44,854 nucleotides of DNA. Source: Methanobacteriota archaeon (GTDB taxonomy: Archaea; Methanobacteriota; Methanobacteria; Methanobacteriales; Methanobacteriaceae). Below, piece by piece: positions 26,112 to 32,977 of this stretch. Position 1 is the first letter of the stretch; the number at the start of each line of letters is the position of its first letter. The stretch is taken from positions 1 through 44,854 of the forward strand of contig JAEYPF010000009.1 of NCBI GenBank assembly GCA_023411115.1, in the 5' to 3' direction. Position numbers and translations under genes: made by a program. The notes beneath the pieces are model-generated. The model saw nothing but the letters and a program-made list of their open reading frames with translations. It was not told the origin of the DNA and did no database searches.

Positions 26112-27964
26112 TAGTAAACACGCTCCTTTGGCTCAAACATACCTAATTTAACTGATTTATAGGAAACTTCCATTTTTCCATCTTTAAGCGTCACTAGTGT
26201 ATGCTTCAGAAAGTTATTATCATCACGTTCAGGATATTCAGTTCGGGTATGTGAACCGCGACTTTCTTCTCTAGCTAAGGCGCCAATAGCAACTGTTTCG
26301 GCGAGCTGAAGCATACCTTCAAGCTCAAAAAACCGTATTAACGCCTGATTAACTGTTTTCTCCTTATTATTGATGGAAACTTCAGAAACTTCTTTTTGCA
26401 TATTTTTAATCTCAAAAAGCCCTTCCTGCATCTTCTTACCTTCACGAAATATGCCAAATTTGTCGAACATGGTCTGTGTCATTTCATCCATCATGTTAAA
26501 TACGTGTTTTGCTTCCTTTCGCTCAAGTATCCCATTGATCTTTGCATCAATTTCCTGCATAGCAAGTTTTACAGGTTTGGTTTTGGGCTTGGAAATATCC
26601 TTAATAGTTTCTATAATTTTATCTGCGGTTAGCCGTCCAAATACTACTGTTTCCAGGAGTGAGTTTCCGCCTAGCCTGTTAGCACCATGTACGCTGATAC
26701 ATGCACATTCGCCAGCGGCATAAAGCCCTGGAAGTGATGTTGCTCCATTTATATCGACATCTATTCCGCCCATAGAGTAGTGCTGGCCTGGCTGAACTGG
26801 TATGGGCTCGTTGATAGGATCTACACCTGCAAAGTCCATGGCAATCTGTCTTATTCCGGGTAACCGCTCCATAATACGATTAGCACCAAGGTGGCGAAGA
26901 TCAAGGTGGATATAACCCCCATCATAAGCTCTTCCTGCAGCAGTTTCCTGAATAATAGCACGTGCAATGACGTCACGTGGGGCTAAATCTATTGATTTAG
27001 GGGCATAATGCTCCATAAATCGTTTTCCATCCGTATTAATTAGAATACCACCTTCACCGCGAGATGCTTCGCTTATAAGGATGTTGGTTCCGTAAAGAGT
27101 TGTAGGATGGAATTGAACAAATTCCATATCTTTAAGATGTACGCCTGCTTTAAGGGCAAGTGCCTGTCCATCACCAGTATTAATAAGGGCATTCGTTGAT
27201 TTATTGAAGATCCTGCCAAACCCTCCAGTTGCCATGAGGACTGCCCTTGCAACAAATCCATGAACCTGCCCAGTCATGATTTCCATGGCTGTGCACCCAA
27301 TACATTGTTCGTTATCCTTTACCAGGGATGTTACATAAAATTCATCGTATATGGGTATATTTTGGCATGTAACTTGCTCGTAGAGCGTATGAAGTACATT
27401 GTGCCCTGTACGATCTGCTGCATAGCATGTTCTCGGGAACCCTGCACCTCCAAATGGGCGCTGGGCAATTTTTCCATTTTCAAGCCGTGACCATACAGTT
27501 CCCATATGTTCCAGCTCAATTACAGTTGCAGGAGCTTCACGGCACATAAGCGCAACAGCATCCTGATCTGCTAAATAATCCGACCCTTTAACTGTATCAT
27601 AAGCATGAGTTTCCCAGCTATCGATTGTTCCCCCTTCACCAGGAACGTTACCAAGAGAAGCATTCATTCCACCTTGAGCTGCAACTGAATGGGATCTAAG
27701 TGGATGGACCTTTGTAACTACTGCTACATCGAGTCCTGCATCTGAAACCTGAAGAGCAGCTCGAAGTCCGGTTAAACCTCCTCCTATAATAAGAATATCA
27801 TGATGGTGAATGGATGATGAATCATTACCATCACGCTCTACTGCCGTACCTTTCATTGGGGATATGGGGGAAACCGGGTCTTCTTTTAATGTATGATATT
27901 CTGGTTTAGACTCTTTAATTCTAGAAAGAGAAGCTTTATCTTTCATGGATGTTATACCTTCCAC
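26111..27964 (-). CDS. Fumarate reductase/succinate dehydrogenase flavoprotein subunit
   Basis: The 617-residue protein shows the FAD dinucleotide fold (ILIIGGGLTGLRAAL, 57-71), the covalent-FAD histidine H92 in LRSHSVAAQGG, QFHPTTLYG, the active-site GGEGG-type SRGEGGILIN, ANRLGGNSLLETVVFG, and SRGSHTRTEYPERDD near the C-terminus. It interconverts fumarate and succinate. The first 50 residues are an unusual low-complexity lead. I keep the GTG at 27964 because AGGTGAT precedes it; an ATG six codons later is the alternative. It heads a four-gene operon with the iron-sulfur subunit, aspartase and rubredoxin-oxidase. The operon looks visibly richer in G+C than its surroundings, which may indicate transfer. 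Confidence 0.93.
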   Translation of the reverse strand: MEGITSMKDKASLSRIKESKPEYHTLKEDPVSPISPMKGTAVERDGNDSSSIHHHDILIIGGGLTGLRAALQVSDAGLDVAVVTKVHPLRSHSVAAQGGMNASLGNVPGEGGTIDSWETHAYDTVKGSDYLADQDAVALMCREAPATVIELEHMGTVWSRLENGKIAQRPFGGAGFPRTCYAADRTGHNVLHTLYEQVTCQNIPIYDEFYVTSLVKDNEQCIGCTAMEIMTGQVHGFVARAVLMATGGFGRIFNKSTNALINTGDGQALALKAGVHLKDMEFVQFHPTTLYGTNILISEASRGEGGILINTDGKRFMEHYAPKSIDLAPRDVIARAIIQETAAGRAYDGGYIHLDLRHLGANRIMERLPGIRQIAMDFAGVDPINEPIPVQPGQHYSMGGIDVDINGATSLPGLYAAGECACISVHGANRLGGNSLLETVVFGRLTADKIIETIKDISKPKTKPVKLAMQEIDAKINGILERKEAKHVFNMMDEMTQTMFDKFGIFREGKKMQEGLFEIKNMQKEVSEVSINNKEKTVNQALIRFFELEGMLQLAETVAIGALAREESRGSHTRTEYPERDDNNFLKHTLVTLKDGKMEVSYKSVKLGMFEPKERVY

Positions 27965-28144
27965 GCAATCACCTGATTATTTATTTATTAATTTAAAACA
28001 ATAAATTAATTTCTAAATTTTTTTAGTGGAAGTTAACATTATTAGATGTAACAATTTGATTAAATCTTTAATAAAAAGAAAAATAATAAAGACTTAAATT
28101 CTAAAAAACAGTAATTATGGGCATGCATGGTTGAAGGAATATAT

Positions 28145-28384
28145 TTATTTTTTAGCAGCTCCTTCGGCGCAGTAGTAAAAGTCAGTTAGTCCATATTCAC
28201 TTTCAACAGGACATGAACCACAAAGACAACCTCTTCTTTCAAGGTCGCATTCAGTCTTTCCTCTTGAGCAGAAAATCTTTTCACCATTACTTTTCATGCA
28301 CTCATTATGGGTTGGACAATCTGGACATAGGCATCTATTTGCATTTTCTTCTGTATCAGGTACAATTCTATTTTCTCCTGCCAT
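28145..28384 (-). CDS. Small cysteine-rich DUF2769 protein
   Basis: The 79-residue protein has ten cysteines in three groups (CLCPDCPTHNEC, FCSRGKTEC, GCLCGSCPVES) and a final YYCAEGAAKK, the pattern of DUF2769 proteins of methanogens, presumably binding metal or an iron-sulfur centre. It is nearly the same as the last 70 residues of the next gene upstream on the same strand, so it arose by duplication of that domain or was the source of the fusion. GAGGTGAT precedes the ATG. It starts 30 bases after the stop of the fusion gene and is surely co-transcribed with it. Confidence 0.85.
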   Translation of the reverse strand: MAGENRIVPDTEENANRCLCPDCPTHNECMKSNGEKIFCSRGKTECDLERRGCLCGSCPVESEYGLTDFYYCAEGAAKK

Positions 28385-28413
28385 TTAATCACCTCACATT
28401 AAATTTAAACTAT

Positions 28414-29754
28414 TTATTTTTTAGCTGCCCCTTCTGCGCAGTAGTAAAATTCAGTTAATCCATATGCACTTTCAATTGGGCATTCACCACAAAGACAGCC
28501 TTTTCTTTCAAGGTCGCATTCAGTTTTTCCACCTGCACAGAAAAGGCGCTGTTTCCTGTTCCTCATACATTCATTAAGTGTCGGACATCCGGGACAAAGA
28601 CATTTACTTGCATTTTCTTTAGTGTATGGAACTACAACTTCTCCTTCTTTTTTAATAATAGAACTAACTCTGTATATGTTCCCACTGGAGGCCCTTGCAA
28701 ATCCATTTTCTTCGCCGTGTAAATCTGTAAAATATAATCCTCCAGGCCCAAAAGCTAATCCGCAGGGACTTGCAGCTCCTTTACCTATGTATCTTACAAA
28801 TTCATCGTAGGATTTGATCGAAGTAGCATCATCGTTAAACTTCATTTTCACGATTTTCTTTCCTTTTATGGATTCTCCCTTTACATATGATCCACCAAAA
28901 AGAGCTACAAAAAGTTCATCTTCAAATTCATATGGAAACTCTTCATTCTGCATAAAGCCAAGGGCAGTGGGCCCATGAGTAAAATTCCACCAGAATAGAC
29001 TATTTTCTCGCATGCTGTTTGGCCAGCCGTAATTTCCACCTGCTTCTACTTTAGCAATTCGATCATCATAGGCAGGGCCATTATCAGAAATATAAAGAGA
29101 TTTATCGCTTTTACGCCAGGTAGCACCAAAGGGATTTCTAAAACCTTTGGCATACACCAAACTATCTGAATCAGGGTTATCCTCTGGAATACTGCCATCT
29201 AAATTCATTCTTAGAACTTTACCTCTTAGCTCATTATCATCTTGAGCAACCTCTGGATGAATCATCCCTTCACCAAGAGTAACGTATAGTTTACCGTCAA
29301 ATCCAATAGTAACCGATTGAATTTGATGTGCAGCTTTGATAGAAGGTATATTATCTATAATAGTTTCCATACTGTCCATCTTCAGGCCGTTTTTACTTGA
29401 AGTTCTTATTAATTTATTTTTTGGCTCTCCATTATCTTCATAAAGCATTGTTACAAATAGATCTCCAGTTTCAGGCTCAACACAAATGCCTGTGACTCCT
29501 GATTCGCCTGTTCCCGGAAATTCATGATTAGGTTCGTAATTTAGTAAGCCTTCTGCGTATGTATGAACTTTCCAGTTATTAGTTAGGACTTTTACCTGCC
29601 CATAAAGTTCTGTAACGTATAAAAGAGGTGCATCAGGTTCATCTGTTGGGTTTGGAACAAATGCTAGATTAACAGGTAAATTCAATCCAGTAGCTATTAA
29701 TTCTATTTTAAATCTTGGAAATACCCACCATAGTTTTTCTATATCATTTCCCAT
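28414..29754 (-). CDS. Sorbosone/PQQ-type sugar dehydrogenase propeller fused to DUF2769
   Basis: Residues 1-375 of this 446-residue protein form a glucose/sorbosone-dehydrogenase-like beta-propeller (LNLPVNLAFVPNP, GVTGICVEPETGDLFVTM, YVTLGEGM, RGKVLRMNLDGSIPEDNP, KGFRNPFGATWR, ISDNGPAYDD, GGNYGWPNS). The last 70 residues are a cysteine-rich DUF2769 domain almost identical to the adjacent small protein. No signal peptide is visible, so the propeller should be cytoplasmic, unusual for PQQ-type enzymes. Methanogens are not known to make PQQ, so another cofactor or a non-enzymatic role is possible. GGTGAT lies before the ATG at 29754. Confidence 0.85.
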   Translation of the reverse strand: MGNDIEKLWWVFPRFKIELIATGLNLPVNLAFVPNPTDEPDAPLLYVTELYGQVKVLTNNWKVHTYAEGLLNYEPNHEFPGTGESGVTGICVEPETGDLFVTMLYEDNGEPKNKLIRTSSKNGLKMDSMETIIDNIPSIKAAHQIQSVTIGFDGKLYVTLGEGMIHPEVAQDDNELRGKVLRMNLDGSIPEDNPDSDSLVYAKGFRNPFGATWRKSDKSLYISDNGPAYDDRIAKVEAGGNYGWPNSMRENSLFWWNFTHGPTALGFMQNEEFPYEFEDELFVALFGGSYVKGESIKGKKIVKMKFNDDATSIKSYDEFVRYIGKGAASPCGLAFGPGGLYFTDLHGEENGFARASSGNIYRVSSIIKKEGEVVVPYTKENASKCLCPGCPTLNECMRNRKQRLFCAGGKTECDLERKGCLCGECPIESAYGLTEFYYCAEGAAKK

Positions 29755-29999
29755 AAAAATCACCAGTTAATAATAATTTATCTCTAATAATAAATATAAT
29801 TTATTTATTATTAATAGATTTAACATTTCTTTTTGAAAAATTAGGTTTAAAAAATTAATTAAACAATATTATAGGGGTTAATTGCATGTTAATATGATTC
29901 AATCAAATATTTTTTAAAATGGGGTTAATAGTGAGATTAATTTAATTATTTATCTTAAAATTAGCGTTTAATTAAATAAAGATATATTTTTAAAAGAAA
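29755..29999. other. AT-rich intergenic region
   Basis: This would carry the promoter of the minus-strand propeller gene. It contains only A/T-rich sequence, and no clear element or gene is seen. Confidence 0.3.
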
Positions 30000-30023
30000 G
30001 GGGCAGGGAAAAAGTTGTGCCCC
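30000..30023 (-). terminator. Hairpin after the first His/Phe-rich secreted protein gene
   Basis: Inverted repeat GGGGCA/TGCCCC starting about 20 bases past the stop codon, followed on the minus strand by a T-rich run (TTTCTTTTAAAAA). It fits a transcription terminator. Confidence 0.5.
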
Positions 30024-30045
30024 TTATATTCGAAACATTTAGGAA

Positions 30046-30384
30046 TCACCTGCGCATCATACCTGGGTGATGCATTGTACCTCTGAAGATTGGGCTGAAT
30101 GTTCTTCTCCAAACAGTAACAAGGAATCTGTGGTTTCCAATGCGTATAACTGTAATTCTATAGATTGGTGGTGGGAATATATGTCTAAGTCTAACGACTG
30201 TAATTGGGGAAGATGTGATGAATCTCCTAACTACGACCCAATGCCAGAAACCATGTCCTGGCATTCCATGGCCATATGAAGGTCCTTGCATTGGCCCTTG
30301 GGCAAGAGGCTGGGCTGATGCCACACTTGAAAGTCCTACTGTTGCTATAAAGATCAGTAGGAGAACGCCTAGCTGTCTTTTCAT
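30046..30384 (-). CDS. Small secreted His/Arg/Pro-rich protein (array member A)
   Basis: The 112-residue protein starts with a clear signal peptide, MKRQLGVLLLIFIATVGL, ending SSVASA before QP. The mature part has a Gly/His/Met/Pro-rich stretch (GPSYGHGMPGHGFWHW), then a basic beta-rich part with repeated VRR/VIR/VWRR and a His/Met tail (HHPGMMRR). His and Met suggest metal binding, and the basic residues suggest contact with the cell wall; both are inference. The ATG at 30384 has GGAGGTG eight bases upstream. Its signal peptide and leader are almost the same as those of array member B. Confidence 0.75.
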   Translation of the reverse strand: MKRQLGVLLLIFIATVGLSSVASAQPLAQGPMQGPSYGHGMPGHGFWHWVVVRRFITSSPITVVRLRHIFPPPIYRITVIRIGNHRFLVTVWRRTFSPIFRGTMHHPGMMRR

Positions 30385-30475
30385 AGTATTACACCTCCAC
30401 GTGTATATATTTAACACAAATTTTTACACTTGTGTTGGAAGGTGTTATGTCGATGATGTAATAAAAAATTTTCTA
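30385..30475 (-). promoter_or_regulatory. Shared promoter/leader block of array member A
   Basis: Read on the minus strand it contains the TTTTTATTACA box (30457-30467), then ACATAACACC, an inverted repeat AACACAA/TTGTGTT (30413-30436), TATATACACGTGGAGGTG and the start codon. The box, the ACATA element and the spacing recur before members B, C and D. With B the match extends over the whole leader. Confidence 0.6.
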
Positions 30476-30758
30476 TAAGTATTAAAAAAATAAAACAAAA
30501 AGATATTTAGCAATGATGTACTCTTTTGAGGAAATGTACTGGGGAAAGCTGAGAAAAAATTTAATATTTAATGATAATTATCAGTTTTAAAGAATCAAAA
30601 TCACATTGAAAAAGCAAGAAATGGTTAAAATATCGTTTTTGGAGAAAATAAAAGTAAATATGGAATAAAAATGGAATTAGGTTAAAAATCTAATTTTTAA
30701 CATAAAGTAAAATTGAATTAAAATAGTTATTTATTTTTTTGTAAAATAAAAGGGTAAA
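30476..30758. other. AT-rich spacer between array members A and B
   Basis: No open frame with a ribosome site and no ordered repeat was recognised. A/T content is very high. Confidence 0.3.
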
Positions 30759-30779
30759 TGGGGAATTTGGGATTCCCCA
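30759..30779 (-). terminator. Hairpin after array member B
   Basis: Perfect 8-bp inverted repeat TGGGGAAT/ATTCCCCA with a five-base loop, about 35 bases past the stop codon. On the minus strand it is followed by pyrimidine/T-rich sequence. Likely transcription terminator. Confidence 0.55.
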
Positions 30780-30813
30780 CTTATACTTTTTTAACTTCCA
30801 ATTCGCATTTTAT

Positions 30814-31062
30814 TTAGTATCTCATGAATGGATGGAAGAAATGGTGTCTGAAGAAGCGGTGTCTGAAGAAGAAGAATGGTGGGAAGAAATGATGTCTGAA
30901 GTGCCTGTGCCTGTTTATAATAATTATTGTGTTTCCGCCGTGTTGTGGTCCAAAGCTAGGTCCGCCGCCGTATCCTTGATCGAATGGCTGGGCTGATACT
31001 ACGCTTGAAAGTCCTACTGTTGCTATAGCAATCAATAGGAGAACACCTAGTTGCCTTTTCAT
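30814..31062 (-). CDS. Small secreted His/Phe-rich protein (array member B)
   Basis: The 82-residue protein has a signal peptide (MKRQLGVLLLIAIATVGL, SSVVSA before QP) that differs from member A in two positions. The mature part is a short Gly-rich linker (GYGGGPSFGP), a NTIIIINRH segment, and an extreme His/Phe/Arg tail (HRHFRHHFFPPFFFFRH, then RFFRHHFFHPFMRY). That composition would bind metal and pack into an aromatic surface layer, but no family is known to me. GGAGGTG lies before the ATG at 31062. Duplication with member A kept the leader and signal peptide while the mature domains diverged. Confidence 0.72.
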   Translation of the reverse strand: MKRQLGVLLLIAIATVGLSSVVSAQPFDQGYGGGPSFGPQHGGNTIIIINRHRHFRHHFFPPFFFFRHRFFRHHFFHPFMRY

Positions 31063-31150
31063 AGTATTACACCTCCACGTGCATATATTTAACACAAATT
31101 TTACACTTGTGCTAGGAAGTGTTATGTTAATTATGTAATAAAAATTTTTG
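31063..31150 (-). promoter_or_regulatory. Shared promoter/leader block of array member B
   Basis: Minus-strand order: TTTTTATTACA box (31134-31144), ACATAACACTT, inverted repeat CACAA/TTGTG (31093-31111), TATATGCACGTGGAGGTG, start. Nearly identical to the leader of member A, including the distance of 72 bases from start codon to box. Confidence 0.6.
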
Positions 31151-31428
31151 TATCAGTATTAATTTTATAGTTATACTGAAAAATTGTTAGTAATAGCCCG
31201 TTAATTTTGAGAAATTAAGTAAGAAATTAGAAGAATTGATTTAATATTTAATAACAATGCATTTCATGCAACAAACTTAAAAAGAGTAGTAATTATTTAT
31301 TGTTTAAATAAAAAAAATAAAAGGGAAATTTTATTTTAAGATGTTTAATCAAAGCTTTTTGAGGTTTAATTAGTGTTTTATAGTAATTTTTGATTTTAGG
31401 TGTTTTAACAGGGTTTTTACCTAGTTAG
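31151..31428. other. AT-rich spacer between array members B and C
   Basis: No coding sequence or clear hairpin recognised. Confidence 0.3.
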
Positions 31429-31521
31429 TTATAAGAACAGACCAAGGTGGCTGAATAAGAGTGACTTGAGAATTATTAGCTTGATGATTATTATTTTGAT
31501 TACTACTAGAGCTAAAAACAT
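31429..31521 (-). CDS. Putative 30-residue Ile/Leu/Lys peptide (array member C)
   Basis: A very strong ribosome site (AAGGAGGTG) lies six bases before this ATG, and the leader carries the same box as the three neighbours, so translation is likely even though the product has only 30 residues (MFLALVVIKIIIIKLIILK, then SLLFSHLGLFL). It is almost entirely aliphatic with regularly spaced lysines and would insert into or lie on a membrane. It could be a membrane micropeptide or a leader peptide. I do not recognise it. It does not share the Phe/His composition of the other members, so it may be a decayed or different type. Confidence 0.5.
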   Translation of the reverse strand: MFLALVVIKIIIIKLIILKSLLFSHLGLFL

Positions 31522-31620
31522 GTTTTTCACCTCCTTAGTGTTTTATTCGCACACTATGTAATACAAAAATTTGATTGTGTACTACACAAGGTAATATGTT
31601 GATTGTGTAATAAAAACTTT
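31522..31620 (-). promoter_or_regulatory. Shared promoter/leader block of array member C
   Basis: Minus-strand TTTTTATTACA box (31606-31616), followed by CAATCAACATATTACC and an imperfect inverted repeat GTAGTAC/GTATTAC (31558-31585). The GTATTAC arm is shared with member D. Confidence 0.55.
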
Positions 31621-32016
31621 TCTATTAGTAATATTAATGCAATTTGGCTAAATATTTTTTCGTAATGATCTACTGTTTTTGAGAAAAAAATGAGGGGAAA
31701 TGCAAAAAAAAGTATATTATTAAATAAAAATCAGTGATTTTCTAAAAATAATGGTTAATTGAAAAACGGTAATTAATGATTCATTTTTTTTGATAAATTT
31801 ACGAGAGCAAGCAGTGTTAAAATTCATATAGTTCTATTAGAAGACGGAATTTCTAAAAATAGATGTTAAATTTAAGTATTATGTAAATATTGGAAAAAAT
31901 AAGGATTATATATTGAAAAAAATTTATAATATTTTATAAAAATAGAATTTACTCTTTAAAATTAGCATTTTTATTCAAAATATCAGTTTAATAACTCATT
32001 TTGAAAAAATAAAAAG
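31621..32016. other. AT-rich spacer between array members C and D
   Basis: About 400 bases of A/T-rich sequence with no frame bearing a ribosome site. Nothing else recognised. Confidence 0.3.
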
Positions 32017-32042
32017 TTGAATTTGGAAAAATCCAATTTCAA
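32017..32042 (-). terminator. Hairpin downstream of array member D
   Basis: Inverted repeat TTGAATTTGGA/TCCAATTTCAA (one mismatch, four-base loop), with T-rich sequence beyond it on the minus strand. It matches the downstream hairpins of members A and B in role. Confidence 0.45.
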
Positions 32043-32103
32043 TTACTCATAAACCTTTGATCTAATGGATATTTTTGGTTTTGTTGTGTTCAAATGGTGT
32101 TTT

Positions 32104-32125
32104 AATATGGTTATATCACCATATT
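32104..32125 (-). other. Hairpin directly at the stop codon of array member D
   Basis: Perfect 8-bp inverted repeat AATATGGT/ACCATATT with a six-base loop, touching the stop codon at 32125. It may protect the mRNA end or control readthrough; a second hairpin lies about 60 bases further on. Confidence 0.4.
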
Positions 32126-32235
32126 TAGAACCACCAGTTGTTCCAAAATGGGAAGAAGTTATTGAAGAGGAATGGGTGGAAGAAGAATGGGAATGTGTTG
32201 AAGAATGGAAACAGGAAGTTTTCGCCGCCGAACAT
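32125..32235 (-). CDS. Putative 36-residue Phe/Pro/Asn/Trp peptide (array member D)
   Basis: The ATG at 32235 follows GGAGGTGAAATAGT, the same arrangement as members A and B. The product (MFGGENFLFPFFNTFPFFF, then HPFLFNNFFPFWNNWWF) is about 40 percent phenylalanine and ends in WNNWWF. It recalls the FFPPFFFF...FFHPF tail of member B but has no signal peptide. It is either a real micropeptide or a fragment of a secreted Phe-rich relative. A longer overlapping minus-strand frame (105 codons) lacks a ribosome site and looks accidental. Confidence 0.5.
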   Translation of the reverse strand: MFGGENFLFPFFNTFPFFFHPFLFNNFFPFWNNWWF

Positions 32236-32345
32236 ACTATTTCACCTCCATATGTTTTTTTTATACGCATACATTTCGTAATACAAAATTGCTTAATTCG
32301 TATTACAGAAGTGGGTATGTTGATAATACAATAAAAAACTTTCCA
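32236..32345 (-). promoter_or_regulatory. Shared promoter/leader block of array member D
   Basis: Minus-strand TTTTTATTGTA box (32327-32337), TATCAACATACCC, then a perfect inverted repeat GTAATAC/GTATTAC (32278-32306) and GGAGGTG. The repeat arm is also found in member C. Confidence 0.55.
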
Positions 32346-32977
32346 TTTTGGAAAATACATATTTTATGGGGATTTAGCTAAAAAATACTGAATATACTGT
32401 AAGAAATAATTACTAGAAATATAAAAAAAGCAAATAAGAATCAAAATGGTTTTTTCCTGAAACTATTAATAAAATTTAAGTTAAAATGGGCTTTTTTAAT
32501 GATTATGCACATGCATTGATTTATTAGTTTTATAAAAATTATCTAACTGACTGATTATTTTCATGTGTAATATAGACTAATTGTTGGTATAGACTTTAGA
32601 ATTCTGGATGAACCATTGATTTTGCTAAAAAATTATTTAGCCAAAGGGCGATTGAATTCTCACAATTTTCATAAATCGTTTGTAGTAAATTATTATGAAA
32701 TTAAAATTTTTCTAATGTTCTGTTAGTGATTAATACCCTGATCAATGCAGTACTTAAGCACCGTTAAAAAGCTCCCAAAATTTTATGAATTTGAAGATTT
32801 AGATGATTCTAAATAGTGGTTTTGTAAGCTTTGTTTCGAAGTTTCTCACACCTTGAAAAATTAAAAACTTTTTAAATACTTTCTCAAAGTAATTTAGAGA
32901 AAACATAATTAAAAATAATTTAAGAATGCATTTAAAATAAAAAATAAGAATTAATCTCAATAAGATTAAATCTTTAA
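32346..32977. other. AT-rich non-coding region
   Basis: About 630 bases. No tRNA, no frame with a ribosome site and no strong inverted repeat were recognised. It separates the short-peptide array from lysK, whose 3' end lies at 32978. Confidence 0.35.

Noticed and set aside
25335..27964. Thiol:fumarate reductase TfrAB of methanogens
   Set aside because: The B subunit is only 258 residues and lacks the CCG cysteine domains expected of TfrB; the cluster order is that of ordinary SdhB/FrdB.
30067..30478. Plus-strand open frames opposite array member A
   Set aside because: They have no ribosome sites and are mirror images of the signal-peptide gene on the minus strand.
32043..32360. 105-codon minus-strand frame rich in Ser/His over array member D
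   Set aside because: It has no ribosome site at its start, its Ser/His/Thr composition is the frame-shifted image of the Phe-rich coding sequence, and the 36-codon frame behind GGAGGTG explains the same DNA better.
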